Below, one piece after another: positions 8,675 through 17,683 of a stretch of 64,000 bases of DNA. The notes under the pieces were generated by a model, which saw only the letters and a program-made list of their open reading frames with translations, ran no database searches and was not told the DNA's origin. This DNA is from Oxalicibacterium solurbis. GTDB taxonomy: Bacteria > Pseudomonadota > Gammaproteobacteria > Burkholderiales > Burkholderiaceae_D. Where the stretch lies: contig NZ_BMDP01000003.1 in the NCBI RefSeq assembly GCF_014635845.1, positions 124,001-188,000 on the forward strand, in the 5' to 3' direction. How positions within the stretch are numbered: the stretch's first letter is position 1; each line of letters opens with the position of its first letter. The position numbers and the translations under genes were made by a program.

Positions 8675-9601
8675 ATGCTCAATCGTCTGGAAATGCTTCG
8701 CCTGTTCTGCGCTGCCGCCGAAGCCAGCAGTTTCAAGGAGGCGGCCGCCCGCCTCGGCACCTCGCCGCAAGCGATCACGCGCGCCGTCAAGGAACTGGAA
8801 GAAGCGGTCGGCGAACTGTTGTTCCATCGCAATACGCGCGGCGTGCAGATCACCGAGTTCGGCGCGCAGCTGGCCGTCCATGCGCGCGACGGCGTCTCCC
8901 ACATCGACAACCTGTTCCACAAGCACAGCCGCCTGCCGGACGCCGGCCTCACCGGCGTCGTGCGCATCACCGCGCCCCGCGTCATCGGACGGCGCTACCT
9001 GATGAAAGCGCTGCTGCCGCTCGCCACGCGCCATCCCGGCATCCGCCTGGACGTACAACTGACCGACGTGGTCGCCGATGTCGTCGACGAACGCATCGAC
9101 ATCGGCGTGCGCATCGGCCAGTTGCGCGACAGCCGCTTCGTCGCGCGCGCCATTGCGAAGATGCCGTTCGTCGTCGTCGGCACGCCGAAGCTGGCTGCGG
9201 CCAAAGGCAAGCCGGCGACACCGCAGGATCTGCAGCATCTGCCGATGACGGCGCTGACCGATCACAACACCGGCCGCATCTGGCCGTGGTTCTTCGCCGA
9301 CAATCACAACCTGGTGCCGGCGACGCCTGCCTTCGTGTCCGACGATCCGGAAGTGGAATTCAGCGCGATGCTGGCCGACATCGGCTACGGCCAGGTCCTC
9401 GCGCAAATGGCGGAACCGTATCTGCGTTCGGGAAAATTGATCAGTGTGCTCGACGACTACCAGCCGCCGCCGTGGGATCTCTATATATACCGGCCGCGCC
9501 GCGGCCCGGTGCCGGCCCGCATCCGGCTGGTCTACGACCATATCGTCGAAGCGCTATCCGATCCGGTGACATTCAACGAATTCCGCGCGATGGCACATTG
9601 A
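8675..9601 (+). CDS. LysR-family transcriptional regulator, divergent from molybdenum hydroxylase operon
   Basis: A 308-residue protein with a LysR helix-turn-helix at about residues 5-65 ([32 protein letters not shown]...[18 protein letters not shown]). A periplasmic-binding-like effector domain follows ([17 protein letters not shown]... [13 protein letters not shown]). The ATG at 8675 is chosen because it begins immediately before the DNA-binding domain; an upstream in-frame start would add an unrelated tail. Divergent arrangement with the iorA-like gene and the dyad at 8545-8570 suggests that it controls that operon in response to a small-molecule inducer. Confidence 0.9.
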   Translation: MLNRLEMLRLFCAAAEASSFKEAAARLGTSPQAITRAVKELEEAVGELLFHRNTRGVQITEFGAQLAVHARDGVSHIDNLFHKHSRLPDAGLTGVVRITAPRVIGRRYLMKALLPLATRHPGIRLDVQLTDVVADVVDERIDIGVRIGQLRDSRFVARAIAKMPFVVVGTPKLAAAKGKPATPQDLQHLPMTALTDHNTGRIWPWFFADNHNLVPATPAFVSDDPEVEFSAMLADIGYGQVLAQMAEPYLRSGKLISVLDDYQPPPWDLYIYRPRRGPVPARIRLVYDHIVEALSDPVTFNEFRAMAH

Positions 9602-9690
9602 TCATGCAAGCGTTGTCATCGTCCTGATGCGTCGCCCTGATGTGTCACCCGTTGTTTTGGTACTTCCCCATTCTGCATCGCCAAACAAAA

Positions 9691-9722
9691 ATCGCCTCCC
9701 GGCAGCAATGCCGGAAGGCGAT
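9691..9722 (-). terminator. Rho-independent terminator (minus strand)
   Basis: ATCGCCTCCCGGCA (9691-9704) pairs with TGCCGGAAGGCGAT (9709-9722) around a GCAA tetraloop, with one mismatch. The A-rich run just upstream becomes a T-run on the minus strand. It lies downstream of the 72-residue paralog pair. Confidence 0.8.
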
Positions 9723-9777
9723 ACGGGCTATCCGTGCATCCGCTCCATCACGCGTAGCGGATGCCGGCGTCACTGCA

Positions 9778-9996
9778 TTACACGCGGCTGAACGCCTCGT
9801 GACTGTCGCGCAGCTCGAACGTGCCGTCCGATTTCGGCTGGGCGATGCGGTCGGTGTATTTGACGCGATAACCCTCGAAATCGCGCGGCAGGTGCGTCGA
9901 GCCGAAATCCAGATAGCTGATGCCCTTGCCGATGTGTTGCAGGATCACGACTTTGCCGGATGCGTTCTTGACCTTGAATTCCTCGATGACTGTCAT
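9778..9996 (-). CDS. 72-residue protein of unknown function, tandem copy 1
   Basis: A small soluble protein beginning MTVIEEFKVKNASGKVVILQ, with alternating hydrophobic residues suggesting a small beta-rich fold; no signal peptide or Cys. I do not recognise the family. It is 68/72 identical to the protein at 10072-10290, differing at residues 33 (Ser/Asn), 51 (Ile/Val), 53 (Gln/Glu) and 72 (Val/Leu), all conservative. GGAGGT before the start is a strong ribosome site and is duplicated with the gene. Conservative substitution and retention of both ribosome sites imply both copies are expressed. Confidence 0.8.
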   Translation of the reverse strand: MTVIEEFKVKNASGKVVILQHIGKGISYLDFGSTHLPRDFEGYRVKYTDRIAQPKSDGTFELRDSHEAFSRV

Positions 9997-10071
9997 AGCG
10001 ACCTCCTGTAGTTGACCGGTGCATTAACTGCACACCTACTCATCCGCACAAAGCGGATGCCTTTCCGTGCA

Positions 10072-10290
10072 TTACAAACGGCTGAATGCCTCGTGGCTGT
10101 CGCGCAGTTCGAACGTGCCGTCCGATTTCGGCTCGGCGACACGGTCGGTGTATTTCACGCGATAACCCTCGAAGTCACGCGGCAGGTGCGTATTGCCGAA
10201 ATCGAGGTAGCTGATACCCTTACCGATGTGTTGCAGGATCACGACTTTGCCGGATGCGTTCTTGACTTTGAATTCCTCGATGACTGTCAT
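10072..10290 (-). CDS. 72-residue protein of unknown function, tandem copy 2
   Basis: Paralog of the gene at 9778-9996, with only four conservative differences. Begins at the ATG at 10290, preceded by GGAGGT eight or so bases upstream; a longer upstream in-frame start lacks this site and similarity to copy 1. The sequence ISYLDFGNTHLPRDFEGYRV is fully shared except Asn/Ser. Transcribed with copy 1 and downstream of the cyclopropane synthase gene on the same strand, so the three may be co-transcribed; the gap to that gene is 106 bases. Function unknown. Confidence 0.8.
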   Translation of the reverse strand: MTVIEEFKVKNASGKVVILQHIGKGISYLDFGNTHLPRDFEGYRVKYTDRVAEPKSDGTFELRDSHEAFSRL

Positions 10291-10396
10291 AGCGACCTCC
10301 TGTAGTTGACAAGTGCAACATCGACGCCGCCCAAATGGACGACGAATCGAACCGATTGCTCTGCTCTTCCGCATGCGCCCTCAACGGCGCTGCGGA

Positions 10397-11578
10397 TCAA
10401 ATCCTCTCCCTGCGGTATCCGTCGCGTACGCCTTCCTTCGACAGAACCCATTGCCACAACTGGATGTCGCGCGCGCGGAATGCGCCGGCACACGACAGCA
10501 GGTAATAGCGCCACATCCGATAGAAACGCGGCCCCAGTTCCGCTTCGAAGCGCGGCCATGCCGCGTCGAAGTTCTTGAACCAGGCCATCAGCGTCTTGTC
10601 GTAATCGGCGCCGAAGTTATGCAAATCCTCGACGACGAACAGACCGTCCGCCGCATCGCCGATTTGGCCGATCGACGGCAGATCGCCGTTGGGGAAAATG
10701 TATTTGTCGATCCACGGATCGGGCGTCGAACGCCGCACGTTCTTGCCGATCGTGTGCAGCAGGAACAGGCCGTCGTCGTTCAGGCAGCGGTTCGCCACCT
10801 GCATATACGTACGGTAGTTCTTGCGGCCGACGTGCTCGAACATGCCGACGCTGGCGATCGCATCGAATTTTTCGTCCAGCTCGCGGTAATCCTGCAAGCG
10901 GAATTCGAGCGGCAGCGCATCTCCGTAATGCTCCTGCGCCCACGCAGCCTGTTCCCTGGAAATCGTCACGCCCACGCATTCGACGCCGTAATGCTGCGCC
11001 GCGTAAGCCATCAGGCTGCCCCAGCCGCAACCGATATCCAGCAGGCGCATGCCCGGCTGCAATTGCAGCTTGCGGCAGATCATGTCCAGCTTCGCGACCT
11101 GCGCCTCTTCCAGATTGCTCGCATCGGCCCAGTAGCCGCAGGTGTAAGTCATCCGCGAATCCAGCATCGCCGCGTAGAAATCGTTGCCGAGGTCGTAATG
11201 CACTTCGCCGACCTGTCTTGCGCGCTTCATGTCCTGGCGATTCAGCAGCTTCGCTGTCAACGCATAACCGAGCAGGCGCAGCGGCTTGATGCTGTCCGTC
11301 ATCCGCGTGCCGAGCAGGCGGGCGAAGAACTCGTCCAGCTCTTCCGCATCCCATGCACCATCCATATAGGCTTCGCCCAATCCCAGGTTGCCTTGCGCGA
11401 AAGCGCGTTCCGGTACGCCGGGTCGACGAATCTGCATGTCCCACGGATCGGTTCCGTTGACGCGAATGGATGCCTTGCCGAGCAGCTCGACAGTGGCGCG
11501 ATACAGGCGCGCATTGCCCGTCAGCAATCCCTCCTGCTGCGGTTGGCTGTTGTTCGGCGCGAAGGTCTGTGCATGCAT
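10397..11578 (-). CDS. cfa: Cyclopropane-fatty-acyl-phospholipid synthase
   Basis: A 393-residue SAM-dependent methyltransferase close to the usual Cfa length. The N-terminal lipid-binding region is followed by QVGEVHYDLGNDFYAAMLDSRMTYTCGYW, a Cfa signature, and the SAM-binding loop LLDIGCGWGSL near residues 179-189. The FDAIASVGMFEHVG and HTIGKN motifs complete the family pattern. It converts cis-unsaturated acyl chains of membrane phospholipids to cyclopropane forms, a stress and stationary-phase adaptation. Start 11578 is preferred to the ATG at 11599 because AAAGGA lies nine bases before it. Divergent from a LysR gene across an AT-rich promoter region. Confidence 0.93.
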   Translation of the reverse strand: MHAQTFAPNNSQPQQEGLLTGNARLYRATVELLGKASIRVNGTDPWDMQIRRPGVPERAFAQGNLGLGEAYMDGAWDAEELDEFFARLLGTRMTDSIKPLRLLGYALTAKLLNRQDMKRARQVGEVHYDLGNDFYAAMLDSRMTYTCGYWADASNLEEAQVAKLDMICRKLQLQPGMRLLDIGCGWGSLMAYAAQHYGVECVGVTISREQAAWAQEHYGDALPLEFRLQDYRELDEKFDAIASVGMFEHVGRKNYRTYMQVANRCLNDDGLFLLHTIGKNVRRSTPDPWIDKYIFPNGDLPSIGQIGDAADGLFVVEDLHNFGADYDKTLMAWFKNFDAAWPRFEAELGPRFYRMWRYYLLSCAGAFRARDIQLWQWVLSKEGVRDGYRRERI

Positions 11579-11718
11579 GAATGCGGTTCCTTTCTCCATG
11601 TCCGTGTGTTGAATCGCCCTTGTCAGTAACGCAAGCCCCTTCCAGTTTTCCCTTCGGAGATGCGCCGCTTTCTCAAAACATGTATATATTATGCATATTA
11701 AAAAGTGCATGAATAATG

Positions 11719-11737
11719 AATAAAACCTGCATTTATT
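11719..11737. promoter_or_regulatory. AT-rich divergent promoter with inverted repeat
   Basis: AATAAA (11719-11724) and TTTATT (11732-11737) flank a 7-base spacer in the cfa/LysR divergent gap. The gap (about 11640-11759) is much more AT-rich than the neighbouring genes and repeats TGCAT. Probable promoters and LysR site; weak evidence. Confidence 0.3.
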
Positions 11738-11759
11738 ATCAAGAAAGTTGCTACTAAAA

Positions 11760-12623
11760 ATGGATATCGAACTGGCCCGCACCTTCCTCTGCATCGTCCG
11801 CTCCGGCAGTTTCATTGCCGCCGCAAACCGTCTGCACGTGACGCAAACCACGGTGACCGCACGCGTGCAAAACCTGGAATCGCAACTTGGCTGCTCGCTG
11901 TTCGTACGCAACCGCGCCGGCGCACGGCTCACCGATGCCGGCGAAACCTTTGCCGGTTATGCCAGCCAGCTCGTGCAAACGTGGGATGCCGCGCGGCGCG
12001 ATCTACCGTTGCCGGACGGCATTGGCAATTCGATCTCGCTCGGCTGCGAAGTCAGCCTGTGCAATCCGCTGGTGCTGCAATGGACGACGCGTCTGCATGA
12101 CGAACTGCCGACTCAGGCAGTACGTATCGAAGTCGGCGAAGGACCGACGCTGCAGAACAAGCTGGAACATGGTTTGCTCGATGCCGCATTGGTGCACCGG
12201 CCGGAATACTGGACCGGCATGCAGGTCGAACAGCTGCTGGAAGAAAAACTGATTCAGGTGGCCTCGACGCAGAATCCCGAGCCGTACATCTACATCGACT
12301 GGGGTGAGGCATTCAGGAAAGCGCACGATGCGGCGCTGCCAGAAAAGGCGAGGAATGCGATGTCATTCAATCTCGGCCCCCTCGCTTTCCAGTACCTATT
12401 GAAGAACGGCGGCAGCGGTTATTTCCGCACGCGCGTCGCACGTCGTGCGATCGAAAAAGGGTTGGTTGCGCAAGTGAAGAATGCGCCGGAATTTTCGTAT
12501 CCGGTCTTCCTGATCTATTCGCGAGAGAACAAATCGGAACCGCTGCACAAGGCGTTCGAACTGTTGCGTGACATCGTCAAGGATGAGAGCGATTGGGCGG
12601 AGCATTGGGATATTGCGCCTTGA
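11760..12623 (+). CDS. LysR-family transcriptional regulator
   Basis: A 287-residue protein with the LysR winged helix at the extreme N terminus (MDIELARTFLCIVRSGSFIA, then RLHVTQTTVTARVQNLESQLGCSLFVRNRAG). The effector domain is somewhat diverged, with IYIDWGEAFRKAHDAALPE and LGPLAFQYLLKNGGSGYFRT. The ATG at 11760 is used; the upstream in-frame TTG at 11748 is less likely. It is divergent from cfa and may control it or itself. It is the last GC-rich gene before the AT-rich cassette. Effector unknown. Confidence 0.88.
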   Translation: MDIELARTFLCIVRSGSFIAAANRLHVTQTTVTARVQNLESQLGCSLFVRNRAGARLTDAGETFAGYASQLVQTWDAARRDLPLPDGIGNSISLGCEVSLCNPLVLQWTTRLHDELPTQAVRIEVGEGPTLQNKLEHGLLDAALVHRPEYWTGMQVEQLLEEKLIQVASTQNPEPYIYIDWGEAFRKAHDAALPEKARNAMSFNLGPLAFQYLLKNGGSGYFRTRVARRAIEKGLVAQVKNAPEFSYPVFLIYSRENKSEPLHKAFELLRDIVKDESDWAEHWDIAP

Positions 12624-12644
12624 TTTTTATCGAGATGCCATCTT

Positions 12645-12665
12645 AGGTGAAACAATTTCACACCT
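12645..12665. promoter_or_regulatory. Imperfect hairpin at left edge of AT-rich cassette
   Basis: AGGTGAAA (12645-12652) is answered by TTTCACACCT (12656-12665), pairing with a two-base bulge. No T-run follows. It could end the LysR transcript or serve as an operator for the cassette starting at 12744. Confidence 0.3.
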
Positions 12666-12743
12666 GTAAATTCTACAAATTCCTCTCTTTTTGTAAGACA
12701 AGCTATGCAATACTTGCAAAAAAGAAAATAGAGGAGAGCCTTA

Positions 12744-13538
12744 ATGAATGACGCTATAGCCGTGCCGATAGCTATTGATTTCTACATAAAGTATCCACTT
12801 TATGAGGCGGTTCAATATGAAGAAGATGAATTCGAAAAAGGATGGGAACTTAAGTATTTTGAAGGGAGTATGGACGCCTACTGCCCTGAATGTAAAAACC
12901 ATAGTATTTTTGAGAAAAGAAATAGAACAACTAACTATGGTGAAAATGCATGGCTGTATGACCATAAGTTTGTCGTTACGTTTGAATGTTCACGAAACAG
13001 AAAACATGAACTGTATTTTTTGTTTCAAGTGAAAAAAGAAGAACGTACTGTTCAAAAAATAGGCCAATGGCCATCTATGGCCAGTTTGAACTTATTTGAT
13101 GTAAAAAAATATTCCGCCGCTTTAGAAAAACGCTACTTTGAAGAATTAACAAGAGCGATAGGGTTGGCAGCTCATGGAATAGGTGTCGGTTCTTTCGTTT
13201 ATCTAAGAAGAATATTTGAGTTTTTAATAGAAGAAGCCCATCTAAAAGCGAAATTAGAAAGCCCTTGGGACGAAGCATCATTTCAGCAGTTTCGTATGAC
13301 AGAAAAGATTTCTGCTCTCAAAAAATGGCTTCCAGAATTCCTTGTAGAAAATAGAGCTATTTACAGCATCTTAAGTAAAGGGATTCATGAACTTACTGAA
13401 GCTGAATGTCTTGCAGCCTATCCATCAATAAGGATAGGAATTGAAATCATTCTTGATGCAAAACTTGAAAAAATTCGGCTCGATAAAAAAATAGAAGAAG
13501 CCACCAAAGCAATAAATGTATTAAGCGGAAAAATATAA
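12744..13538 (+). CDS. Zinc-ribbon protein with DUF4145-like C-terminal domain (putative defence component)
   Basis: A 264-residue AT-rich-coded protein. The N-terminal third has C47-P-E-C50 and C82-x5-H88, a likely zinc ribbon. The C-terminal half is helical, with IGLAAHGIGVGSFVYLRRIFEFLIEEA and a YSILSKGIHELTEAEC stretch (R204, H215). These resemble DUF4145-type domains found with restriction and other defence proteins; that assignment is by pattern only. DUF4145 has been linked to HEPN RNase folds, but the R-to-H spacing here (ten residues between) is longer than the usual HEPN motif. A GGAGAG site precedes the ATG. The ATPase gene starts 39 bases downstream, so the two likely act together. 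Confidence 0.65.
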   Translation: MNDAIAVPIAIDFYIKYPLYEAVQYEEDEFEKGWELKYFEGSMDAYCPECKNHSIFEKRNRTTNYGENAWLYDHKFVVTFECSRNRKHELYFLFQVKKEERTVQKIGQWPSMASLNLFDVKKYSAALEKRYFEELTRAIGLAAHGIGVGSFVYLRRIFEFLIEEAHLKAKLESPWDEASFQQFRMTEKISALKKWLPEFLVENRAIYSILSKGIHELTEAECLAAYPSIRIGIEIILDAKLEKIRLDKKIEEATKAINVLSGKI

Positions 13539-13577
13539 AAATTCATTAACCGCACAAAAATCAAAGGGCGAGGAGAT

Positions 13578-15221
13578 ATGACAGATAGCGGAATTCCTTT
13601 TCGATTCAAAAGAAACTCGAAAATTGGTGAGGCAGGAGCCGAACAAGATGACGAATACCTTTTTCAGAGCTTCTTGGATATCGGCGATTATGAAGAACTT
13701 CGTAATCCGAGATCGCCAAAACGAATTCTAGTTGGACGAACGGGTAGTGGGAAAACGGCTCTTCTGAGATATTTAGCTCACAAGGAAGAACATGTCATTG
13801 AGCTGGAACCTGAAAATCTTTCATTAAGTTTTATTTCCAACAATACAGTTATTCGTTTTTTTGAGGACCTCGGAGTCAAGCTAGATCCTTTCTATTCATT
13901 ACTCTGGAAACATGTAATAGCCGTTGAATTAATTAAAAAAAGATACGGATTAACTACGGAGGAAAAAACAAAATCTTGGATTACAAATATTGTTGATAGC
14001 CTAAAGAAAAAAGATGGCGCTAAGGAGCGCGCTCTTCTTTATATAAAAGATTGGGGTGATAAATTTTGGATAGAAACTGAATCAAGAATCCAAGAATTAA
14101 CAACGAAGTTAGCATCCGAACTCAAGATGGGCATGGGAATTGAAATCCCAGTTGGCCAACTTGGCTTAAAAGTTGGTGCGGATCTTACAGAAGAACAAAA
14201 GCAAGAAATAATTTATCGCGGCCAAAATGTAATGAAAAGCGTACAGCTGCGCGAGCTAGCTGATGTAATTCGATTCCTGGATGAAGATGTATTCATCGAT
14301 CCACAAAAACCTTATTACGTAACTATCGATAAGCTTGATGAAGATTGGGTCGATGATAGTTTGCGTTATCGGCTAATCAGAGCATTAATCGAAGCGTTGA
14401 AAGCCTTTCAAAAAGTAGAAAACGTAAAAATAATCATCGCACTACGCCACGATCTACTTTTAAAAGTTTTTTCAGAAACAGCTGGAGTAGGCTTACAAGA
14501 AGAGAAGTACGATGCTTTGATATTACGATTACGTTGGAGCCAAAAACAAATTGAAAGTTTGCTCGATAAACGTATTGAAGTCATGGTTAGACAACAATAC
14601 ACAACAAGACCTGTTCGTCTAAGAGAACTTTTTCCAGAAAAGGTCGGAAGAATTTCATTTATCGACTATCTAATTCAACGGACAGCATTACGCCCACGAG
14701 ACGCCATTCTTTTTGTAAACGAATGCATCACACGATCAGAATCCGCTGGCCAAGTAAAAGTCCAAAGCATTTTCGCTGCTGAATCAGAGTATTCTCGCTT
14801 ACGCATTGCTTCTTTACTTTATGAATGGAAGAGAATTTATCCATCATTAAAGAGTTCCATTCGACTTCTAGAAAAAACTCCTGCGGAGTTTCGTCTTTCG
14901 AGCATAAATAAACTTTTACTAGATAATGTTATTGAAGAACTAGCGATGTCTACCGAATATCAAGACACTTGTACTCAAGCTTGTTCCAATTATTTGAATT
15001 CAGAAAATGCCAGCAAACATGCAGTTGTTGCCGAATTTTTTAGAGTTTTTTTCCAAGTTGGCCTTGTCGGGCTTTGTCATGAAGGAGGTTCCGGCTGGCT
15101 ATGGACTCAAATAGATACACCATTAGTTACATTGGGCCAAATAAAACCTGGGACAAAGGCACAAATTCATGCCATGTATCATCAAGCATTGAATACGCAT
15201 TACCAGACTGAGCGCAATTAA
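13578..15221 (+). CDS. P-loop ATPase, Sll1717-like / KAP-like (putative defence ATPase)
   Basis: A 547-residue protein. The Walker A motif GRTGSGKTA sits at residues 53-61, directly after LVGRT; a Walker B-like YYVTIDKLDEDW lies near 246-257 with D251, D254 and E255. VKIIIALRHDLL then resembles a sensor-1 region, and a winged-helix-like tail (LIQRTALRPRDAILFVNECI) follows. This order matches large bacterial P-loop ATPases annotated as the Sll1717 family, some found in defence neighbourhoods. GCGAGGAG precedes the ATG. No transmembrane segment is evident. With the zinc-ribbon partner upstream it may form a sensor-effector pair; nuclease or other effector activity is not visible in this protein. 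Confidence 0.75.
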   Translation: MTDSGIPFRFKRNSKIGEAGAEQDDEYLFQSFLDIGDYEELRNPRSPKRILVGRTGSGKTALLRYLAHKEEHVIELEPENLSLSFISNNTVIRFFEDLGVKLDPFYSLLWKHVIAVELIKKRYGLTTEEKTKSWITNIVDSLKKKDGAKERALLYIKDWGDKFWIETESRIQELTTKLASELKMGMGIEIPVGQLGLKVGADLTEEQKQEIIYRGQNVMKSVQLRELADVIRFLDEDVFIDPQKPYYVTIDKLDEDWVDDSLRYRLIRALIEALKAFQKVENVKIIIALRHDLLLKVFSETAGVGLQEEKYDALILRLRWSQKQIESLLDKRIEVMVRQQYTTRPVRLRELFPEKVGRISFIDYLIQRTALRPRDAILFVNECITRSESAGQVKVQSIFAAESEYSRLRIASLLYEWKRIYPSLKSSIRLLEKTPAEFRLSSINKLLLDNVIEELAMSTEYQDTCTQACSNYLNSENASKHAVVAEFFRVFFQVGLVGLCHEGGSGWLWTQIDTPLVTLGQIKPGTKAQIHAMYHQALNTHYQTERN

Positions 15222-15254
15222 TCCTTATTCTCAACTTGGTGAGCTAATTGCGTT

Positions 15255-16442
15255 TCAATTTTTCGTTGCATCAAACACTTGCTTCAAATAAGCCAAAAAC
15301 GTCCCGTCCGTCACCAGCGCCTTGCCCGGTGAGTCGGACAGCTTCGTAACCGGTTGCCCATTGCAGGTAACCAGCTTCATCACAATATTCAACGGTTCGT
15401 AACCGACATCGTTCGTCAGATCGGTACCGATACCGAAACCCGTCATCGTTCGATCGGCAAAATGTCGATATAGCGCCAGCGCGCGTGGCAGGTCGAGCGC
15501 ATCGGAAAACACCATGCGCTTGGTGCGCGCATCGATCTTCAGCTTCGCGTAATGCGCGAGCGCCTTCTCGCCCCATTCGAACGGATCGCCGGAATCATGG
15601 CGCAGGCCGTCGAACAGCTTGGCAAAGTACAAATCAAAATCGGCGAGAAAAGCATCCATGCCGACCACGTCGGTCAATGCAATACCGAGGTCGCCGCGAT
15701 ATTCCTGCACCCAGTCTTCCAGCGCAGCTTTCTGAAAATCGCGCAGGCGCACGCCAAATCCCTGATACGCCTGCAGATATTCGTGCGCCATCGTGCCGAT
15801 AGGCACCAGCCCGAACTTCTTCGCGAAGTAGACGTTCGATGTGCCCTTGAAATACTGCGGCACCTCGCGCGCCAGCGTGGAAATGACTTCTTCATGCCAG
15901 ACTGAAGAGAAACGGCGACGCACACCGAAATCGAAAAATTCGAACGGATGCGCGCATGACGGCTCGTTGCCGAATGTGCGCAGCAGCGCGATCTTTTCCT
16001 GCAGCCGCTTGCGCCCTTCCACCAGTGCAGCCTGTTGATCGAAACGGCGGAAGTAGAGTTCGTTGACGATGGCAAGCACGTGGATTTCGAATCCCATTAC
16101 ATGCACCTGCGGACCTTCAGCAATGATTTCCAGCGTATCGCCATTCGTCGTCACTTCGATGAAGCGCCGCTGGAAACGGAAGACGGTGAGAAAGTCGACG
16201 AAATCGCTCTTGATGAAGCGCAACGAACGCAGATAGGCCAGCTCATCGTCGCGGTACGTCAGCGTGCACAAATGATCGAGTTCGCGTTCGACATCCTGCT
16301 TCAGTTCGGCCAGCGGATAGGCCGGCTGGTTGCGGCAGACGAAACGATAGGTCGCCTGCGCGGCGGGATGGCTGTGCAGCAGCGCCTGCCACATCGTGAA
16401 TTTGTAGAGATCGGTTTCCAGCAGGCTGTGGACAATGGGCAT
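15255..16442 (-). CDS. pncB: Nicotinate phosphoribosyltransferase
   Basis: A 395-residue protein of normal length. The N terminus [21 protein letters not shown] is the family hallmark. [18 protein letters not shown] contains the active-site region with the phosphorylatable-type His, and [25 protein letters not shown] and [17 protein letters not shown] form the phosphoribosyl site. It makes nicotinate mononucleotide from nicotinate, PRPP and ATP in NAD salvage. The ATG at 16442 is chosen since the family begins within a few residues of it. It converges with the AT-rich ATPase gene, only 33 bases away, and marks the return to GC-rich sequence. Confidence 0.95.
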   Translation of the reverse strand: MPIVHSLLETDLYKFTMWQALLHSHPAAQATYRFVCRNQPAYPLAELKQDVERELDHLCTLTYRDDELAYLRSLRFIKSDFVDFLTVFRFQRRFIEVTTNGDTLEIIAEGPQVHVMGFEIHVLAIVNELYFRRFDQQAALVEGRKRLQEKIALLRTFGNEPSCAHPFEFFDFGVRRRFSSVWHEEVISTLAREVPQYFKGTSNVYFAKKFGLVPIGTMAHEYLQAYQGFGVRLRDFQKAALEDWVQEYRGDLGIALTDVVGMDAFLADFDLYFAKLFDGLRHDSGDPFEWGEKALAHYAKLKIDARTKRMVFSDALDLPRALALYRHFADRTMTGFGIGTDLTNDVGYEPLNIVMKLVTCNGQPVTKLSDSPGKALVTDGTFLAYLKQVFDATKN

Positions 16443-16582
16443 GGCAATCTTTGCGCGTGGGATGTATTGCCGATGACGATACATCATTCACGGCAATCCG
16501 GTGCATCGCGGCAAATGGCAAAAGCCTTTTGCGAATATGCGAACGAAAATGTACCCCGCGAATTCTTCTTTTCCGCCTGCAC

Positions 16583-16610
16583 AAAAAAAGATCGCGCCAT
16601 TGGCGCGATC
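16583..16610 (-). terminator. Rho-independent terminator (minus strand)
   Basis: GATCGCGCC (16590-16598) pairs with GGCGCGATC (16602-16610) around ATT. Seven As at 16583-16589 give a T-run on the minus strand. It ends the transcript of the YcaC-like hydrolase before pncB. Confidence 0.88.
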
Positions 16611-16720
16611 GGTACTGCCTGCTTTCCATCGATGAGCCAGCACGATAACCGGCCCAATAATCGACACAACAGCCGGCATGGAATGCATCCGCAAACTGCA
16701 GATGCATCGAAGCGAACAGC

Positions 16721-17377
16721 TTATTTGGCGTCGTGCGCGCCGAACATCGTTTTCACATACTGGATGCCAATACCGAATGCGCCGCCGAATTTCATCGAGA
16801 TACCGGTCGTCACGTCGTAGGTTTCGGTACGCGCCCAGTCGCGCTGCAGTTCCAGCAGATAGGTGAGCGACGTGATCGGGCGCGCGCCAGCCTGGATCAT
16901 GCGTTCGACCGCGCGTTCGTGCGCTTCCAGCGTGCAGTCGCCGCAGGCGTCTGTGACCACGTAGACTTCGAAACCCTGTTCCAGCGCGGAGACGACCGGG
17001 CCGTTGCAGCAGACCGATGTCCACAGGCCGGCCATGACCAGCCGATTCTTGCCGACGGCGTTGATGCGCTTGATGAAGTTTTCGTCTTCCCATGCATTCG
17101 ACGTGGTGCGGTCGGTCACTTCCGCATCGGGGAACGCTTCGGTGATTTCGTCGAACAGCGGGCCGGCGAACGTATCTTTCGAAATCGTCGAGATGATGGT
17201 CGGCACCTTGAAGCCGCGCGCCGCATGCGCAAGGATGCCGGTGTTGGCGCGCAGGTTCGTGACGTCGATCGACTTCGTATTGAATGCCATCTGCGATTGA
17301 TGGTCGATCAGCACCAGTGCGTGATCGTTGGGGCTGAGAAGCGAGCTGGCTGGTTTGGCAATCGCCTTGATGCTCAT
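16721..17377 (-). CDS. YcaC-like cysteine hydrolase (isochorismatase superfamily)
   Basis: A 218-residue protein. HALVLIDHQSQMAF contains the catalytic Asp (D25), VGKNRLVMAG the Lys, and LWTSVCC the nucleophilic Cys (C123). The middle VPTIISTISKDTFAGPLFDEI and the C-terminal ELQRDWARTETYD regions match the YcaC branch rather than true isochorismatases. Its substrate is not known for most members. It starts at 17377 with AAAGGA upstream, adjoins pncB on the same strand (but is separated by a terminator), and lies downstream of a LysR gene in the same orientation. A link to nicotinamide salvage is only a possibility. Confidence 0.85.
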   Translation of the reverse strand: MSIKAIAKPASSLLSPNDHALVLIDHQSQMAFNTKSIDVTNLRANTGILAHAARGFKVPTIISTISKDTFAGPLFDEITEAFPDAEVTDRTTSNAWEDENFIKRINAVGKNRLVMAGLWTSVCCNGPVVSALEQGFEVYVVTDACGDCTLEAHERAVERMIQAGARPITSLTYLLELQRDWARTETYDVTTGISMKFGGAFGIGIQYVKTMFGAHDAK

Positions 17378-17683
17378 GGCGGAAATCCTTTCTGAATGCA
17401 TTGATCGTGACAGGCGCGGGGCGCAGGTTGGCATGAAGATCGCAGAACTGCCGATCGTGGATGCGCAATCGATTCTAAGTTGGCATCACCGGGCGGCGAC
17501 GTGCATTTCAGCGGAATGGATTTTGCAGAATTGCGGACTGGCGCGAAACGAATTCGACACGGCTCTCATGCGTTCATTGCATGGCCGTTTTGATTCGTTG
17601 CATCAAAATGCGACAACGCATAACGGGCACAGCAATGCCATCGGTCAGACTTCAAAAGGAATCTGCCGGGCAACGCGTTTGTG
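17378..17683. other. Intergenic region, 306 bases, no gene seen
   Basis: Lies between the YcaC-like gene start and the LysR stop. It presumably holds the hydrolase promoter. I found no convincing ORF, hairpin or known operator. Confidence 0.4.

Larger units (their letters stand above)
9778..10311. repeat. Tandem gene duplication, unit about 294 bases
   Basis: The two 219-base genes and their upstream flanks (identical CTCCTGTAGTTGAC-type leader at about 9998-10017 and 10292-10311) repeat with a 294-base period. The intergenic part between copies has diverged more than the coding parts. Confidence 0.85.
12624..15254. other. AT-rich two-gene cassette, probably horizontally acquired
   Basis: Base composition changes abruptly after the LysR stop at 12623 and returns to GC-rich at pncB (15255). 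Codons inside end mostly in A or T, unlike every neighbour. The cassette holds two same-strand genes 39 bases apart and nothing else. I saw no integrase, transposase, tRNA or clear flanking direct repeat, so the mode of insertion is unknown. Confidence 0.75.

Noticed and set aside
12624-15254. Classical genomic island with integrase and attachment sites
   Set aside because: No recombinase, tRNA or convincing flanking direct repeat was found; only the composition supports transfer.
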